Assembly: GCF_024499055.1 (NCBI RefSeq)
Contig: NZ_CP071249.1
Span: 868,001-932,000 of the forward strand
Direction: 5' to 3'
DNA length: 64,000 nt
Origin: Turicibacter bilis
Lineage (GTDB): Bacteria > Bacillota_I > Bacilli_A > MOL361 > Turicibacteraceae
A model generated the notes under the pieces. It did not search any database. It worked only from the letters and a program-made list of their open reading frames with translations, and was not told where the DNA came from. This document shows positions 63,169-64,000 of this stretch, piece after piece. The position numbers were made by a program, and so were the translations under genes. How positions within the stretch are numbered: the first letter of the stretch is position 1; each line of letters starts with the position of its first letter.

Positions 63169-64000
63169 TTATACCTCATTTTCTTGGATTAATTCTTTTA
63201 GTCGGGTTAAGGTTACTTTCGTCTCAGCTGTTGTCTCTCCTAGTAAGCTAGCGATTTCTTGTGCTACAATCATCTGTTTATTAATGACTTGTTGAGCCAT
63301 ATCAATCGCATTAATTTTTAACCGCTGTAAATGTTCTTCATGACGAATTTCTTCAGTTAAATCATGTAAAATACAAAGCATTACCTCTTGGTGCTCGATT
63401 CGAATAATACTCTCAATTACGGTTGTTTGATTATTATTAAGTGTCAAACGTAACCCTACTAAATCTTGTTTTGACTCCATCACTTCTAAAAAAGGCTCCT
63501 CCTCTAAAAAGACGGAAATGGGCAGCTCAATCGCTTGATCTTTCGTAATATCAAAAAAACGTTGTGCGGCCGGGTTCATATCAACAATCGTTAATTCATG
63601 ATTGACTACTAAAATAATGCTTGGCGTCACATCAAAAATAACATGTGAGTATGTCTCTGCCTTATGCTTCATATAAGGTAAGCACATTGATGGTTCAGCC
63701 ATATGATTATAAACAGCAATCGCCTTCTGCCGACATGTTTTATACCCGCACGAACCACAATTCAGCTCATCAGCAGATGAATATTTGCCTATATGATTTA
63801 AGATCTGTTCAATTTCTTTTTCACTTGGCTGAAGGATGGGGGCATATTTATTTTTAAATATTCGACCTACGTTAACGTGAAGCGGGTAGGTTTGTGAAGC
63901 AGGAATTTGATTTGGATCATTAAGTTCCCGATATTTTTTAATTCTCATTTTACGTTTGAAAATATTAACTTCCTTATCACCAATCGCAGGTCCTCCGATA
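63169..64000 (-). CDS. [FeFe]-hydrogenase-like PAS protein, N-terminus cut by window edge
   Basis: The frame runs on past 64000, reading GGPAIGDKEVNIFKRK before the ATG at 63948, so this is the C-terminal 276 residues of a larger protein. The visible GGP loop fits the end of a hydrogenase H-cluster-like domain. A CGSCGYKTCRQKAIA iron-sulfur motif follows, then a PAS domain (VIFDVTPSIILVVNHELTIV; FFDITKDQAI) and a helical tail. Known relatives in clostridia are sensory rather than catalytic. Its stop lies 4 bases before the phosphatase start, so the two are coupled. Confidence 0.78.
   Translation of the reverse strand, partial: IGGPAIGDKEVNIFKRKMRIKKYRELNDPNQIPASQTYPLHVNVGRIFKNKYAPILQPSEKEIEQILNHIGKYSSADELNCGSCGYKTCRQKAIAVYNHMAEPSMCLPYMKHKAETYSHVIFDVTPSIILVVNHELTIVDMNPAAQRFFDITKDQAIELPISVFLEEEPFLEVMESKQDLVGLRLTLNNNQTTVIESIIRIEHQEVMLCILHDLTEEIRHEEHLQRLKINAIDMAQQVINKQMIVAQEIASLLGETTAETKVTLTRLKELIQENEV

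Overview
The window is AT-rich and densely coded. It looks like a chromosome segment from a spore-forming Bacillota (Firmicutes). The conserved backbone follows the order known from Bacillus subtilis: rqcH | gmk-rpoZ-priA-fmt ... rsmB-rlmN-prpC-prkC-rsgA-rpe-thiN-spoVM | rpmB | asp23-like-fakA-recG-plsX-rnc. A 26-codon spoVM gene and a cse60-like gene point to endospore formation. An A-type flavoprotein and a [FeFe]-hydrogenase-like sensor point to an anaerobic life. A Turicibacter-like organism is my best guess, but no 16S gene is present to confirm it.

Layout. 1-8.9 kb is an accessory region: a SIR2-domain protein cut by the left edge, several unrecognised small proteins, the eroded remains of an ABC-exporter ATPase domain (5.0-5.3 kb), and an ECF sigma factor with its DUF4179 partner, both of which appear damaged. 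9.2-11.9 kb is a four-gene operon (gamma-glutamylcyclotransferase-like, pyroglutamyl peptidase, DUF979, DUF969) that points to 5-oxoproline/pyroglutamyl peptide metabolism. 12.2-16.4 kb is sbcDC. 16.8-17.2 kb is an array of hairpin repeats. 17.4-23.8 kb holds an AraR-type regulator with no ATG, GTG or TTG ahead of its DNA-binding domain, a DUF368 lipid-carrier transporter, a twin P-loop ATPase, a phosphatase bracketed by two MITE-like elements, a YgjP-type metalloprotease and a tRNA-Arg. 24-31 kb is the SDR-rnc-plsX-recG-fakA-asp23 run, divergent from rpmB. 31.7-33.3 kb is a cassette of one DUF2089 regulator and three small YvlB/LiaX-N-like proteins. 33.6-40.6 kb is the spoVM-to-rsmB housekeeping block, including the PrkC kinase and PrpC phosphatase pair.

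40.8-48.5 kb is a block between rsmB and fmt, which are neighbours in Bacillus. It carries two YitT paralogues, cse60, cvfB, a TraX-like protein, a flavodiiron protein, a VOC protein and three more copies of the hairpin-repeat family. 48.6-55.5 kb is ppi-fmt-priA-rpoZ-gmk and the divergent rqcH. An intact IS1182-family element (55.5-57.4 kb) sits exactly between the converging rqcH and vanW-like genes. The right end has a VanW protein with a large von Willebrand A protein, a DnaQ-type exonuclease with a BRCT domain, and a SpoIIE-type phosphatase coupled to a [FeFe]-hydrogenase/PAS protein cut by the right edge.

The most unusual feature is the dispersed repeat family at 16.8, 44.3, 48.25 and 48.46 kb. 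A conserved frame surrounds an inner hairpin whose stem changes sequence from copy to copy while staying self-complementary. This pattern suggests that the folded RNA or single-stranded DNA is what is conserved.
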